Origin: Burkholderiales bacterium
Lineage (GTDB): Bacteria > Pseudomonadota > Gammaproteobacteria > Burkholderiales > Usitatibacteraceae
Direction of reading: 5' to 3'
Assembly (NCBI GenBank): GCA_014378085.1
Contig: JACMOJ010000451.1
Span: 1-15,603 of the forward strand
DNA length: 15,603 nucleotides
Numbering within the stretch: the stretch's first letter is position 1; the number at the start of each line of letters is the position of its first letter. Below are positions 1-7,596 of the stretch, piece after piece. The notes below the pieces were generated by a model. It saw only the letters and a program-made list of their open reading frames with translations. It did not search any database and was not told the DNA's origin. Position numbers and translations under genes: made by a program.

Positions 1-1
1 A

Positions 2-1885
2 GTCAAGATATTCCACACCGAAGTCGCCTATCGGCCGCGACGCCAGCTCGTCGTGCAAACGCGTGATGGCAACGAGGTGCTGTACCTACGTTTTTTGAAT
101 TTCTACGGCAGCCAAGTCAAACAGATGGCGGCAGGCAAACGGCTGCGGCTCTTTGGTGAAGTGCGCCAAGGCTTCTTCGGTGCCGAGATGGTGCACCCAC
201 GTTATCGCATCGTGGCGGCTGACGAGCCGGTGCCCGAGGCGTTGACGCCGGTTTACGGCACCACCGCTGGGGTCTCACAGATCGCAATTCGTCGCGTGAT
301 TGACCGCGCGCTGGAGGCCCTGGATGGCCAGTCGCAGTTCGACGATTGCGTACCCGCCGCGATTCAGGATCAACAACGCCTGCAGCCATTCCGCGAATCC
401 GTCTTTGCGTTGCATCGGCCGTCACCTTCCGCCTCGCTTTCAAGCCTTGCCGAACGGACGCACCCTGCATGGCGGCGTATCAAGTTTGATGAGCTGCTGT
501 CCCAACAACTAGCGATGAAAAAAGCCCGTGCCGCGCGCGACGCCAAAAGCGCACCGGCGATGACACCACGCGACAAAATCACCAAAGCCATGTTGGCGGC
601 GTTACCGTTTGCGCTCACCGGCGCACAACGCCGCGCCGCCGATGAGATTGCCGCAGATTTGAACAAGACACATCCGATGCAACGGTTGCTGCAAGGTGAC
701 GTAGGCTCAGGCAAAACTGTTGTCGCCGCACTGGCAGCGGCGCAAGCAATCGAAAACGGTTTCCAAGTCGCGATGATGGCGCCGACGGAAATTCTGGCGG
801 AGCAGCACTTTCGTAAACTGTCCGAGATGCTCACGCCGATCGGGGTCACCGTGACATGGCTAACGGGAAGTTTGAAGGTGAAAGAAAAACGCGAGGCAAC
901 CGCCGCCATTGCGCACGGCACCACCCAACTCGCAATTGGCACGCACGCGTTGTTTCAAGACGGCGTAACGTTCGCAAACTTGGGGCTGGCAATCATTGAT
1001 GAGCAACATCGTTTTGGTGTCGGCCAGCGTCTGGCATTGCGTGAGAAGGCGGCGGTGGTTGAAGAAGCGCACCAACTGATGATGAGTGCAACACCGATTC
1101 CACGAACACTCTCAATGAGCTACTTCGCCGATTTGGACGTTTCAATCATTGATGAGTTGCCGCCAGGTCGCACGCCAATCTCCACAAGACTGTTGGCGGA
1201 TAGCCGTCGTGACGAGCTGCTTGAGCGAATACGCATTGCGTGCAGCGCCGGTGGCCAAGCCTACTGGGTGTGCCCACTGATTGAGGAAAGTGAAAAACTG
1301 CAATTACAAACGGCGGTGGATACGTTTGAACGCATTTCCACTGAGTTTCCGGATTTACGCGTCGGCCTTGTGCACGGCCGGATGAAGCCTGCCGAAAAAA
1401 ACGCGGTGATGCAAAAATTTGTCGCCAACGAAATTCAATTACTGGTGGCAACAACGGTGATCGAGGTCGGCGTGGACGTATCGAATGCGACCATCATGGT
1501 GATTGAGCACGCAGAGCGGATGGGGCTTTCCCAATTACACCAGCTGCGCGGGCGCGTCGGTCGTGGCGCCAAACAAAGCGCCTGCGTACTGTTGTACCAA
1601 TCGCCGTTGGGTGCGTTGGCCAAAGCACGACTGAAGGTGATCTATGAATCCACTGACGGCTTTGAGATTGCGCGACAGGATTTGTTGATCCGCGGCCCCG
1701 GCGAACATTTGGGTGCGCGCCAGTCCGGCGCGCCTCTGCTACGCTTTGCCGACATCGAACGCGATATCGATTTACTCGACGCGGCGCGGGATGCCGCGAC
1801 GTGGATGTTGCAATACGATGCCATGAATGCCGACAAACATTTGGCGCGTTGGCTTGGCTCACGTCAGCACTACTTGAAGGCCTAA
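2..1885 (+). CDS. recG: ATP-dependent DNA helicase RecG (5' partial)
   Basis: RecG is a superfamily 2 helicase that remodels stalled replication forks and branched recombination intermediates. The frame is open to the left edge, so the true start lies outside the window. By comparison with the usual length of about 680-700 residues, some 70 N-terminal residues are missing. What remains begins in the wedge (OB-fold) domain. It is followed by the helicase core: Walker A GDVGSGKT at about bases 695-718, the DEQH box at about 998-1009, motif III (MSATPIPRT), and the motif VI region (QLRGRVGRG). The C-terminus carries the RecG-typical segment with GPGEHLGARQSG. A GTG at 53 is only an internal codon, because coding similarity continues upstream of it. 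The gene ends with TAA 139 bases before ubiC on the same strand. I see no terminator between them, so read-through into ubiC is possible. Confidence 0.96.
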   Translation, partial: VKIFHTEVAYRPRRQLVVQTRDGNEVLYLRFLNFYGSQVKQMAAGKRLRLFGEVRQGFFGAEMVHPRYRIVAADEPVPEALTPVYGTTAGVSQIAIRRVIDRALEALDGQSQFDDCVPAAIQDQQRLQPFRESVFALHRPSPSASLSSLAERTHPAWRRIKFDELLSQQLAMKKARAARDAKSAPAMTPRDKITKAMLAALPFALTGAQRRAADEIAADLNKTHPMQRLLQGDVGSGKTVVAALAAAQAIENGFQVAMMAPTEILAEQHFRKLSEMLTPIGVTVTWLTGSLKVKEKREATAAIAHGTTQLAIGTHALFQDGVTFANLGLAIIDEQHRFGVGQRLALREKAAVVEEAHQLMMSATPIPRTLSMSYFADLDVSIIDELPPGRTPISTRLLADSRRDELLERIRIACSAGGQAYWVCPLIEESEKLQLQTAVDTFERISTEFPDLRVGLVHGRMKPAEKNAVMQKFVANEIQLLVATTVIEVGVDVSNATIMVIEHAERMGLSQLHQLRGRVGRGAKQSACVLLYQSPLGALAKARLKVIYESTDGFEIARQDLLIRGPGEHLGARQSGAPLLRFADIERDIDLLDAARDAATWMLQYDAMNADKHLARWLGSRQHYLKA

Positions 1886-2024
1886 CCATTGCGCGTTAAA
1901 TCCATCATGAAAAGCGTGAACACGCAATTCGCGCTCCCCCAACCGCTATCCCTATCCCGCCGCAGTGGGCGAGCGGAGGTTTCAGCCGTAAATCGCTTCA
2001 GCACATTGCGGAACACCTACTAAT

Positions 2025-2552
2025 ATGCGCACCGTCAAGCTCACCCAGCCAGATGCGTGGCAGCAAATGCCTCCGACCGGTGCGCTACGCAAATGGATGA
2101 CCGACCGCGGCTCACTCACGGCACGTATTGTTTCCAACTTTTCCGATTTTAATTTGCTTCGCACCAGCCAGCATTTGGCAGTCCCGCTTCATGACGAGCG
2201 CCGTGTCCTGCACCTGCGGTGCGGTGAATTGGCGATGGTGCGCGAGGTCGTGCTGCGTTCTGGCAGCATCCCGCTGGTGTTTGCCCATACGGCGGTGCAC
2301 CCGCGTGACCTTGCAGGCGCTTGGCGGGGGCTGTCTCGTTTAGGGTCGCGACCGCTGGCGGAAATGTTGTTCCACGATCCACTCGTTTCGAGAATGCCGA
2401 TCGAGTATCGCAAATTACCGAAAGGACATGTGCTACTACGTCTAGTGAAAATTGACACAACAACCTGGGCGAGACGAAGTGTGTTCTTAAAGCGCGGGGC
2501 ACCGCTGATGGTCACCGAGGTTTTCTTGTCGGCGCTTGTCGCACACCCATAA
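2025..2552 (+). CDS. ubiC: Chorismate--pyruvate lyase
   Basis: UbiC removes pyruvate from chorismate to give 4-hydroxybenzoate, the first committed step of ubiquinone synthesis, in the cytoplasm. The 175-residue protein has the family pattern: W(M)TDRGSLTARI near residues 24-35, VREVVL with the substrate-binding Arg at about 73, VFAHTAVHP, LGSRPLAE with the Leu at about 111, and a C-terminal TEVFLSAL whose Glu (about 165) corresponds to the catalytic-site Glu of the E. coli enzyme. The length fits the family (about 160-200). The ATG at 2025 has only a weak purine-rich stretch (GCGGAA) upstream, but no better start keeps the N-terminus intact. It lies just ahead of ubiA, whose product uses its product directly, so co-expression is likely. 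Confidence 0.93.
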   Translation: MRTVKLTQPDAWQQMPPTGALRKWMTDRGSLTARIVSNFSDFNLLRTSQHLAVPLHDERRVLHLRCGELAMVREVVLRSGSIPLVFAHTAVHPRDLAGAWRGLSRLGSRPLAEMLFHDPLVSRMPIEYRKLPKGHVLLRLVKIDTTTWARRSVFLKRGAPLMVTEVFLSALVAHP

Positions 2553-2667
2553 TGAACAACGCGCGATGCCGCTATTTCGCCCACCAAAACCTCTCTGGCG
2601 CAGGCAGTTGAAATCGACTAACTTCTAAGCTTCTTTGATACACGTCGTTCTCCCGCAAAATAGCTTT

Positions 2668-3543
2668 ATGCATACAACCAGCCCACCCTCGCGGCTCATG
2701 CTTTATTTAAAGCTCATCCGCTTTGATCGCCCTATCGGCACGCTGTTGCTGTTGTGGCCGACCCTTTGGGGGTTGTGGATCGCCTCCGGCGGCTTACCCA
2801 ACACCACAATTCTGATGGTATTTATAGCGGGCACCTTTCTCATGCGTTCGGCTGGTTGCGCCATCAACGATGTGGCAGATCGAAACTTTGACGCACACGT
2901 CGAGCGCACCGCCGCAAGGCCAATCGCCGCAGGTCTGGTCTCGGCCAAGGAGGCTGTTGTCATCGCCGCCGCACTCGCCCTGATGGCGCTCTTGTTGGTG
3001 GTCGGGTTTTTAAATACGTTGACGCTACAGCTCTCAATCATCGCCGCCGCGTTGGCTGCGAGTTATCCGCTGACCAAACGATTCTTTGTCATGCCGCAGG
3101 CGTATCTCGGCATGGCGTTCGGGTTTGGCATTCCGATGGCCTTTGCCGCCACACAAAACGCCGTGCCGGCGATGGCGTGGTGGCTGCTGGCCGCCAACGT
3201 GTTTTGGACAATCGCCTATGACACCGAATACGCGATGGTGGATCGTGATGACGACTTAAAGATTGGCATTCACACCTCAGCCATTTTGTTCGGTCGATTT
3301 GACGTCGCCGCAGTAATGTTGTGCTACCTGCTGTCGTTATGCCTGCTCGTTTTTGTCGGCAAACATGTCGGGCTCGGCTGGCCTTATTGGGTTGGCCTAA
3401 CGGTAGCCTCGGGGATCGCGCTCTATCACTACGCACTGATCCATCAGCGCAAGCAAGATCTTTGCTTCAAGGCGTTTCTGCACAACAACTGGTTTGGTGC
3501 GGCAGTGTTCGCGGGCATTGCGGCGGACTACGCGTTACGCTAG
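2668..3543 (+). CDS. ubiA: 4-hydroxybenzoate polyprenyltransferase
   Basis: UbiA attaches the polyprenyl tail to 4-hydroxybenzoate in the inner membrane, the second step of ubiquinone synthesis. With the ATG at 2668 the protein has 291 residues, matching the usual length of about 290. The in-frame TTG at 2635 would add 11 residues that do not resemble the family. The sequence shows the N-terminal [20 protein letters not shown] block and the first Asp-rich motif NDVADRNFD (residues 67-75), which binds diphosphate through Mg2+. The second motif, [12 protein letters not shown], follows. There are about eight hydrophobic membrane segments. The ribosome site before 2668 is poor, so coupling to ubiC translation or a leaderless-like start is possible. 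The gene converges on the CBS-domain gene to its right. Confidence 0.95.
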   Translation: MHTTSPPSRLMLYLKLIRFDRPIGTLLLLWPTLWGLWIASGGLPNTTILMVFIAGTFLMRSAGCAINDVADRNFDAHVERTAARPIAAGLVSAKEAVVIAAALALMALLLVVGFLNTLTLQLSIIAAALAASYPLTKRFFVMPQAYLGMAFGFGIPMAFAATQNAVPAMAWWLLAANVFWTIAYDTEYAMVDRDDDLKIGIHTSAILFGRFDVAAVMLCYLLSLCLLVFVGKHVGLGWPYWVGLTVASGIALYHYALIHQRKQDLCFKAFLHNNWFGAAVFAGIAADYALR

Positions 3544-3592
3544 CGACTGACTAATTCGCTAACGATCGGCTGGAGCAATGAGATTCCTCGTC

Positions 3593-3616
3593 GGCACGTT
3601 GTGCCTCGCGGGGCAC
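3593..3616. repeat. Three-arm inverted repeat between convergent ubiA and CBS gene
   Basis: GGCAC (3593-3597), GTGCC (3601-3605) and GGCAC (3612-3616) follow each other. The middle arm can pair with either neighbour, giving hairpins with loops of 3 or 6 bases. It lies in the 79-base gap between the ends of two convergent genes, where a bidirectional terminator is expected. No T-tract follows on either strand, so intrinsic termination is only a guess. Confidence 0.3.
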
Positions 3617-3622
3617 CACAAA

Positions 3623-4081
3623 CTAAGAAGCCGGCCAGTTCTTGATGTACTGCTTGAGTAGCTTGTTTTCAAACGCTACGTCTTTGATCGCACTTCGGGC
3701 AATGTCGTAGAAAGACAGAATGCCGACCAACTGATCGTGATCCATCACCGGCACGTGGGTAATGTGCATTTCCGTCATCAAGCTTCGCAGATGATCCACG
3801 CTATCGTCGGGTTTGGCTGTCGGCGGATTGGCCTTCATTACATGGCGACACTTGGCCTGCATGATGGCACCACCTTGTGTATTGAGTGCCGCCAGAATTT
3901 CTCGAAGCGTGATGAGACCCAGCATGTCACCGGCATCGGCAACGATCACACTGCTGATTGCTTTTTCAGTCATCAATGCAACGGCCTCGGCGACACCAAC
4001 TTCGGGGCCTAACGTAAACAAGGTCGCGTTCGGCGACTGTTTGGCTTTGTCAGCCAACAATTCAGAAACGGTCATGCTCAT
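3623..4081 (-). CDS. Two-CBS-domain protein
   Basis: A 152-residue soluble protein that is essentially a tandem pair of CBS domains, the Bateman module that binds adenine nucleotides such as AMP or ATP. The first domain covers about residues 5-68, including the ISSVIVAD and LGLITLREIL strand-turn-helix blocks. The second covers about 80-142, with MHITHVPVMD and LVGILSFYDI. No catalytic or membrane domain is attached, so it probably acts as a small sensor or regulator; its partner is unknown. The ATG at 4081 has a good ribosome site (GGAGTGA, four bases upstream). A second ATG lies two codons in. The gene lies 62 bases downstream of sspB on the same strand and may end the pet-ssp transcript, although a 7-base inverted repeat sits in the gap. 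Confidence 0.9.
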   Translation of the reverse strand: MSMTVSELLADKAKQSPNATLFTLGPEVGVAEAVALMTEKAISSVIVADAGDMLGLITLREILAALNTQGGAIMQAKCRHVMKANPPTAKPDDSVDHLRSLMTEMHITHVPVMDHDQLVGILSFYDIARSAIKDVAFENKLLKQYIKNWPAS

Positions 4082-4097
4082 CGATCACTCCGCAATA

Positions 4098-4119
4098 GTT
4101 ATGCCAGCGGAAGCATAAC
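4098..4119 (-). repeat. Inverted repeat upstream of the CBS-domain gene
   Basis: Perfect 7-base arms GTTATGC and GCATAAC enclose an 8-base loop, ending about ten bases before the ribosome site of the CBS-domain gene and about 25 bases after the sspB stop. It could be an RNA hairpin separating the two genes (mRNA processing or attenuation) or a protein-binding operator. No T-tract follows, so it is not a standard terminator. Confidence 0.4.
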
Positions 4120-4143
4120 AAAGCCAAGCGGTTTGTGTGCGAC

Positions 4144-4662
4144 TTACTTAATCACGCGCAAGCTACCGCGCGGTGGGCCCTTTGGCTTATCCGGATGATT
4201 GGTGGCATCTGGTTTTTGATACAGCTCTTCACCATCGCCCGTATTTGCGCTCATGACGGTGACATCGGCGACACGCGGGACGGACTGCAACATCGGCGCG
4301 TGGCCTCCAACAGCAGGAGCGGTAGCGTTATCGGCGAAAGACTCGGGAGGTGATTCAGGTTCAAAAAATACGCCGCGCCCATTCTCGCGGGCGAAGATGG
4401 CCTGCACAGCGTAGATCGGGATCGAAATCTCTCGCGAGACGCCATTGAATCTGGCCGAAAACTGGATTAAGTCGTTGCCGATGGTGAGGTTTCGCGTGGC
4501 TTGTTGCGCCACCGATAGGACGATTTCGCCGTTCTTGACGTACTCCATCGGCACACGAACGTTGTGGTCAACTTTGACGCTGAGATACGGCGTATAGGTG
4601 GTGTCGGCACACCATTCATATATCCCGCGGATCAGATACGGTTTAGTGGATAGCTCAGACAC
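4144..4662 (-). CDS. sspB: ClpXP protease specificity-enhancing factor SspB
   Basis: SspB binds ssrA-tagged and other substrates and hands them to the ClpXP protease. From GTG 4662 the protein has 172 residues. It opens with SELSTKPYLIRGIYEWCAD, the normal SspB N-terminus, followed by the folded substrate-binding domain (VPMEYVKNGEIVLSV, SARFNGVSREISIPI, AIFARENGRG). A long flexible linker ends in PRGSLRVIK, the C-terminal ClpX-binding motif. The frame stays open upstream to an ATG at 4767, but those 35 extra residues come from the unusual duplicated region and do not resemble SspB, so I chose GTG 4662; a weak GGA lies about ten bases before it. A second, out-of-frame copy of the first 19 codons lies at 4745-4801. 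The gene follows sspA, as usual in Proteobacteria. Confidence 0.9.
   Translation of the reverse strand: MSELSTKPYLIRGIYEWCADTTYTPYLSVKVDHNVRVPMEYVKNGEIVLSVAQQATRNLTIGNDLIQFSARFNGVSREISIPIYAVQAIFARENGRGVFFEPESPPESFADNATAPAVGGHAPMLQSVPRVADVTVMSANTGDGEELYQKPDATNHPDKPKGPPRGSLRVIK
4606..4662 (-). repeat. Direct repeat copy B (in-frame 5' end of sspB)
   Basis: The first 19 codons of functional sspB. They match copy A (4745-4801) at 50 of 57 bases. The seven differences fall in codons 2, 3, 4, 12, 14, 16 and 19; all but one (codon 14, Arg/Ile) are at third positions. Confidence 0.9.
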
Positions 4663-4744
4663 AATCTCGTCCGACGCCTTTCGCTCGCTTCGGTTCGCAT
4701 CTTGCCTGCGCGGGCGCATACTCCGCCGTCCGCTGAGCGATGCC
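4663..4744. other. 82-base spacer between the two sspB 5' copies
   Basis: This segment separates the two copies of the sspB start and matches no part of sspB that I can see. It includes small palindromic words such as TGCG-CGGG-CGCA. It could be a small dispersed repeat or leftover sequence from a recombination event. It is open in two minus-strand frames: one extends the sspB frame upstream to ATG 4767, and the other continues copy A until a TGA at the start of copy B. Confidence 0.45.
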
Positions 4745-4801
4745 CGCACACCAGTCATATCTCCCACGGATCAGATACGGTTTAGTGGAGAGTTCCGACA
4801 C
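4745..4801 (-). pseudogene. Out-of-frame duplicate of the sspB 5' end (copy A)
   Basis: Read from GTG 4801, this encodes SELSTKPYLIRGRYDWCA after the start, almost the same as the SspB N-terminus. It has its own ribosome site: a run of five G just upstream (4807-4811), 24 bases after the sspA stop. Its frame is shifted by one relative to real sspB (offset 139 bases). It continues about 28 codons through the spacer and stops at a TGA inside copy B, so it could yield a peptide of about 48 residues. It sits exactly where a normal sspB start would be expected after sspA, which suggests it is the original or a foreign allele left as a remnant. Confidence 0.75.
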
Positions 4802-4824
4802 GTTCACCCCCGTACTCGCCGCGC

Positions 4825-5424
4825 TTACTTGCGCATCGCTTTCTCGGATGCCGTCATCGAATCGATGAACGCTTGGCGCGAGAACAAACGCTCGGCGTAC
4901 TTCAGCAACGGCGCCGCCGTTTTAGGAATCTCGACTTGATATTGGTCCAGACGCCAAAGCAACGGGGCGATCGCGACGTCAAGCATCGAGAACTCGTCGC
5001 CGAGCATGTGTTTCTGCTTGACAAAAATTGGCGCCAGCTGGATCAGGCTTTCGCGAATGTAGAGGCGCGCCTTATCGTGACCCGCTTGTTTGCCGCGCTC
5101 AAGCGTGTCGACATGGTTAAAGATTTCATTCTCCATGCGATATAGGATCAAACGTGCACGCGCCCGCATTACCGGGTCGGCTGGCATTAACTGTGGATGC
5201 GGAAAACGCTCATCAATGTATTCATTGATGATGTTCGATTCGTACAGAATCAAATCGCGCTCAACCAGCACGGGCGTGCGGTTGTACGGATTCATGACCG
5301 CAAGATCTTCCGGCTTGTTCATCAAATCCACGTCGAGGATCTGAAAGTCCATGCCCTTTGCATAGAGCACAATACGGCAGCGGTGGCTAAACGGGCAGGT
5401 GGTGCCAGAGTACAAGGTCATCAT
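4825..5424 (-). CDS. sspA: Stringent starvation protein A
   Basis: SspA is a glutathione S-transferase-fold protein that binds RNA polymerase and affects stress and starvation gene expression; it lacks glutathione transferase activity in characterised members. The 199-residue protein shows the thioredoxin-like N-terminal domain (MTLYSGTTCPFSHRCRIVLYAKG at the start, NPYNRTPVLVERDLILYESNIINEYI in the middle) and the conserved surface patch FPHPQLMP at about residue 75. An all-helical C-terminal domain follows. Starts at 5424 or 5421 (ATGATG) are equally possible; an AAAAAGG ribosome site lies about eight bases upstream. It lies 80 bases downstream of petC on the same strand, the usual betaproteobacterial order, and is followed directly by sspB. 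Confidence 0.95.
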   Translation of the reverse strand: MMTLYSGTTCPFSHRCRIVLYAKGMDFQILDVDLMNKPEDLAVMNPYNRTPVLVERDLILYESNIINEYIDERFPHPQLMPADPVMRARARLILYRMENEIFNHVDTLERGKQAGHDKARLYIRESLIQLAPIFVKQKHMLGDEFSMLDVAIAPLLWRLDQYQVEIPKTAAPLLKYAERLFSRQAFIDSMTASEKAMRK

Positions 5425-5504
5425 GGTACGTACCTTTTTCTTATCAAAATTGTTACGTGACTCCTGCGGCGCAGAAGTCGTTGTTGCACTGGATCAGACT
5501 CTGC

Positions 5505-6266
5505 TTATTTGACGTCTTTCCAGTACTCGCGTTTCACAATCAGCGCGGCAAAAAACGCGAGTGCGAGAAACAACATTACGAATACACCGATTTGCGCGCG
5601 TTTGACGCTTGCGGGTTCTCCCATAAACGTCAAATAGTTGACGATGTCACGCACGTACATGTCGTATTCCTGCTGGCTCATCGTGCCTTTGCGTTCCACC
5701 ACAAGCTTGGTGACATTCTCTTTTTTACCGTGAGATTCCTTTTCGCCAACCACCGTTTTTGCGAGAGAGCCCTGCATGTCGTGGAGCACATGCGGCATCC
5801 CCACATTCGGAAACACCTCGTTGTTCCAGCCGGTTGGTGACTTCGGATCAACGTAAAAAGTACGCAGGTAGGTGTAGATCCAATCAGAGCCTCGCACACG
5901 GGCGACCAATGTCAGGTCAGGCGGCACCGCACCGAACCAAGACTTGGCATCTTTCGCATCGAGCGCGGTCGTCATGTAATCGCTGAATTTAGTATCCGGG
6001 CTAAACATCAAGTTGGCTTTGATTTGCTCTTCGGTCAGACCGATCTGCGTCAAATGTCCCCAGCGCATAAACTGCGCGTTGTGGCAGTTCAGACAGTTGG
6101 TGATGAACGCTTTTGCACCGCGCTGCAGTGAGCCCTCGTCACGCAAGTTGATATTGGCACTATCCAAATGCACATCGCCACCACCAGCAGCTACGACCGC
6201 GCCGGACGCAAACAAGCCCAATGAAACGCAAAGCGCGGTAAAAAATGCACGATTGACAGTTTTCAT
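5505..6266 (-). CDS. petC: Cytochrome c1 of the bc1 complex
   Basis: Cytochrome c1 passes electrons from the Rieske centre to soluble or membrane cytochrome c on the periplasmic side. The 253-residue precursor has a signal peptide (about residues 1-27, hydrophobic ALCVSLGLFASGAVVAA). It has one covalent haem site CLNCH at residues 58-62, and a Met in FPNVGMPHVL that is the likely sixth haem ligand. A C-terminal membrane anchor (about 228-247) is followed by a short basic tail. The start overlaps the petB stop in TAATG, sharing one base, so translation is coupled to petB. The length fits bacterial cytochrome c1. Confidence 0.96.
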   Translation of the reverse strand: MKTVNRAFFTALCVSLGLFASGAVVAAGGGDVHLDSANINLRDEGSLQRGAKAFITNCLNCHNAQFMRWGHLTQIGLTEEQIKANLMFSPDTKFSDYMTTALDAKDAKSWFGAVPPDLTLVARVRGSDWIYTYLRTFYVDPKSPTGWNNEVFPNVGMPHVLHDMQGSLAKTVVGEKESHGKKENVTKLVVERKGTMSQQEYDMYVRDIVNYLTFMGEPASVKRAQIGVFVMLFLALAFFAALIVKREYWKDVK

Positions 6267-7591
6267 TAGTGCGTCACCCTAGTTGGTTCGGGTTTCTCAT
6301 TCGGGATGTCCTTCTTGGTGTACCAAGGCATCAACAAGAAGAAGGAGAAGTAGACCACGGTCAAAATTCGTGACGCGATCGTCGCGGTATCAACCCCACC
6401 GATTAACGGGATTGAGTGCGGGATCTGACCCCACACTGTCGTGGGCACCACGCCAAGATAACCGAGCACCAAGAAGCTGATCACGAACGAGGCAAAGAAG
6501 CGCTTATAGATCGGGCCACGGTAGCGGATTGAACGCACCTTGCCGCGATCCAACCATGGCAGCACGAACAAAATCAAAGTCGCCGCACCCATTACCGCGA
6601 CACCCCAAAATTGGGACCCTAAAAACGACGGCACGGCACGCAGCATTGCGTAGAACGGCGTGAAGTACCAGACCGGCGCAATGTGAGCCGGTGTCTGCAA
6701 CGGGTCGGCCTGTTGAAAGTTTGGCTTCTCTAGAAAATAGCCGCCCATTTCTGGCGCGAAAAACACAATCGCCGAAAATACCGACAGAAACACGACCACG
6801 CCAACCGCATCCTTGACCGTGTAGTACGGATGAAACGGAATCCCGTCAAGAGGCGTTCCGGTTTTTGGGTCGATATTTTTTTTGATTTCAATGCCATCCG
6901 GATTGTTTGAGCCAACCTCATGCAGCGCCATGATGTGCGCCGCAACCAAGCCCAACAACACCATCGGCAACGCAATGACGTGAAACGCAAAGAAACGATT
7001 TAACGTAGCGTCACCAATATTGAAATCGCCGCGGATCCAGATGGCCAAATCTTCACCGATGATCGGCACCGCCGCAAACAGGTTGATGATCACCTGTGCG
7101 CCCCAATAGGACATTTGTCCCCACGGTAACAAGTAACCAAAAAATGCCTCAGCCATCAGCGCGAGATAAATCATGCAACCAAAAATCCACAGCAATTCGC
7201 GCGGCTTGCGATACGAGCCATACATCAGGCCACGCGTCATGTGTAGATACACCACGAGGAAAAACATCGATGCACCGGTGGAGTGCATGTAACGAATCAG
7301 CCAACCCCACGAAACGTCGCGCATGATGTACTCGACCGATGCAAATGCGGTTTTTGCATCCGGCTTGTAATTCATGGTGAGAAAAATACCGGTCACGATC
7401 TGCATCACCAGCACCAACATCGATAGCGCGCCAAAGTAGTACCAAATGTTGAAGTTTTTGGGCGCGTAGTATTCCGACAGGTGATCTTTCCACAGAGACA
7501 TCAGCGGAAAACGCTCGTCTACCCAAACGATCAACTTTCCTGCAGGACCGGAGATCGGTGGCTCGATGGGTTGCTTAATCGTGTTCGACAT
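6266..7591 (-). CDS. petB: Cytochrome b of the bc1 complex
   Basis: Cytochrome b is the membrane core of quinol:cytochrome c oxidoreductase and holds the Qo and Qi quinone sites and two haems b. The 441-residue protein has the conserved His pairs at about residues 103/117 and 204/219, the GYLLPWGQMS block, and HEVGSNNPDG after the fourth helix. The Qo-site motif reads PVWY (306-309) instead of the mitochondrial PEWY. The second His pair is 15 positions apart rather than the 14 seen in mitochondria. Both variants are compatible with proteobacterial homologues. The start lies five bases after petA, and its AAAGGAG ribosome site is embedded in the last codons of petA. Confidence 0.97.
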   Translation of the reverse strand: MSNTIKQPIEPPISGPAGKLIVWVDERFPLMSLWKDHLSEYYAPKNFNIWYYFGALSMLVLVMQIVTGIFLTMNYKPDAKTAFASVEYIMRDVSWGWLIRYMHSTGASMFFLVVYLHMTRGLMYGSYRKPRELLWIFGCMIYLALMAEAFFGYLLPWGQMSYWGAQVIINLFAAVPIIGEDLAIWIRGDFNIGDATLNRFFAFHVIALPMVLLGLVAAHIMALHEVGSNNPDGIEIKKNIDPKTGTPLDGIPFHPYYTVKDAVGVVVFLSVFSAIVFFAPEMGGYFLEKPNFQQADPLQTPAHIAPVWYFTPFYAMLRAVPSFLGSQFWGVAVMGAATLILFVLPWLDRGKVRSIRYRGPIYKRFFASFVISFLVLGYLGVVPTTVWGQIPHSIPLIGGVDTATIASRILTVVYFSFFLLMPWYTKKDIPNEKPEPTRVTH

Positions 7592-7596
7592 GTTGC

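Noticed and set aside
4663..4767. N-terminal extension of SspB from ATG 4767
   Set aside because: The 35 extra residues derive from the out-of-frame copy A and the spacer, and the normal SspB N-terminus begins at GTG 4662.
4598..4939. 113-codon plus-strand frame across the sspA/sspB junction
   Set aside because: It is antisense to the sspB start, the duplicated region and the end of sspA, and has no recognisable domain; it is open because it shadows coding sequence.
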